Below are positions 63,715-64,000 of a stretch of DNA of 64,000 nt, one piece after another (position 1 is the first letter of the stretch; each line of letters begins with the position of its first letter). The stretch comes from Mesostigma viride. Lineage: Eukaryota > Streptophyta > Mesostigmatophyceae > Mesostigmatales > Mesostigmataceae. The stretch covers positions 455,349-519,348 of the forward strand of contig RPFO01000050.1 in assembly GCA_009746045.1 (NCBI GenBank). The letters are read 5' to 3'. The notes beneath the pieces were generated by a model. It was given only the letters and a program-made list of their open reading frames with translations, was not told where the DNA came from and searched no databases. The position numbers were made by a program, and so were the translations under genes.

Positions 63715-64000
63715 CTGCGGGGGTATGCCGGTGACATAATATAGACATAATATACACAGTTGTATAGTATAGTACACAGGATGATGATGTCAAGAGACCG
63801 ACCAGGCAGCATGATGGTGCTGGGGGCGTACATTTGATGGATGCAGGGACCAAGGAAGATTGGGGGGTGAAAAAACAGCCACCGGGAATAACAAGCAGAG
63901 TCACCGGGAAGGAGTTAAGTCACCAGGAATAAGGAGTACAGTCAATAAGGAGTACAGTCACCGGGAATATAAACTACGGTCACCGGGAATAGAAAGCACA
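63715..64000 (-). other. NAA25 intron upstream of the first in-window exon
   Basis: Runs to the window edge without coding sequence. From 63865 it holds degenerate repeats of about 24 bp ('gtcaccgggaata'). The acceptor is the AG at 63716-63715. Confidence 0.7.

Overview
The window is nuclear DNA of a eukaryote, most likely a green alga. Evidence: many short exons joined by GT-AG introns in consistent phase, GC-rich exons, TGTAA-type 3' signals, a gametolysin/leishmanolysin-family protease carrying a Ser-Pro-rich (pherophorin/extensin-like) segment, and introns crowded with micro- and minisatellites and transposons. The alga call is an inference; no rRNA or organelle marker is present.

Three split genes explain essentially all conserved coding sequence. 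(1) + strand, 743-12165: MCM-binding protein (MCMBP/ETG1), 14 exons, about 655 aa, complete. (2) + strand, 16568-47264: a peptidase family M8 metalloprotease, 21 exons, about 1088 aa, complete from signal peptide to cytoplasmic tail. Its domain order is signal peptide, M8 catalytic domain, EGF-like knot, Pro-rich linker, a possible SEA-like module, one membrane helix and a tail. (3) - strand, 53779-63714 and continuing past the right edge: NAA25/MDM20, auxiliary subunit of the NatB N-terminal acetyltransferase, 11 exons, 979 aa in the window, N-terminal third missing. Every exon junction in my models keeps the reading frame. The genes act in separate processes: replisome unloading, cell-surface or wall proteolysis, and co-translational acetylation. 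I see no functional cluster.

The remaining sequence is intronic and intergenic, and full of mobile DNA: a Tc1/mariner-like MITE (1783-2113); 3' fragments of at least two non-LTR retrotransposon families; a larger LINE ORF2 fragment (14303-15913); a LINE-like unit with an intact ORF1 but no reverse transcriptase (50190-52100); a decayed Ty3/gypsy fragment (27480-28280); and a nested DNA-transposon stack (35252-39704). In that stack an outer inverted-repeat element contains a hAT element with an exact 8-bp target duplication, which contains a 1.45-kb near-perfect palindrome.

The most unusual signal is structural. In all three genes the 3' end of an exon together with its 5' splice site is repeatedly duplicated, once to eight times, in the first few hundred bases of the following intron. 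Some 3' splice sites show the mirror-image duplication. About a dozen donors are affected, in both gene orientations, so this looks like a general property of how introns grow or arise in this genome.
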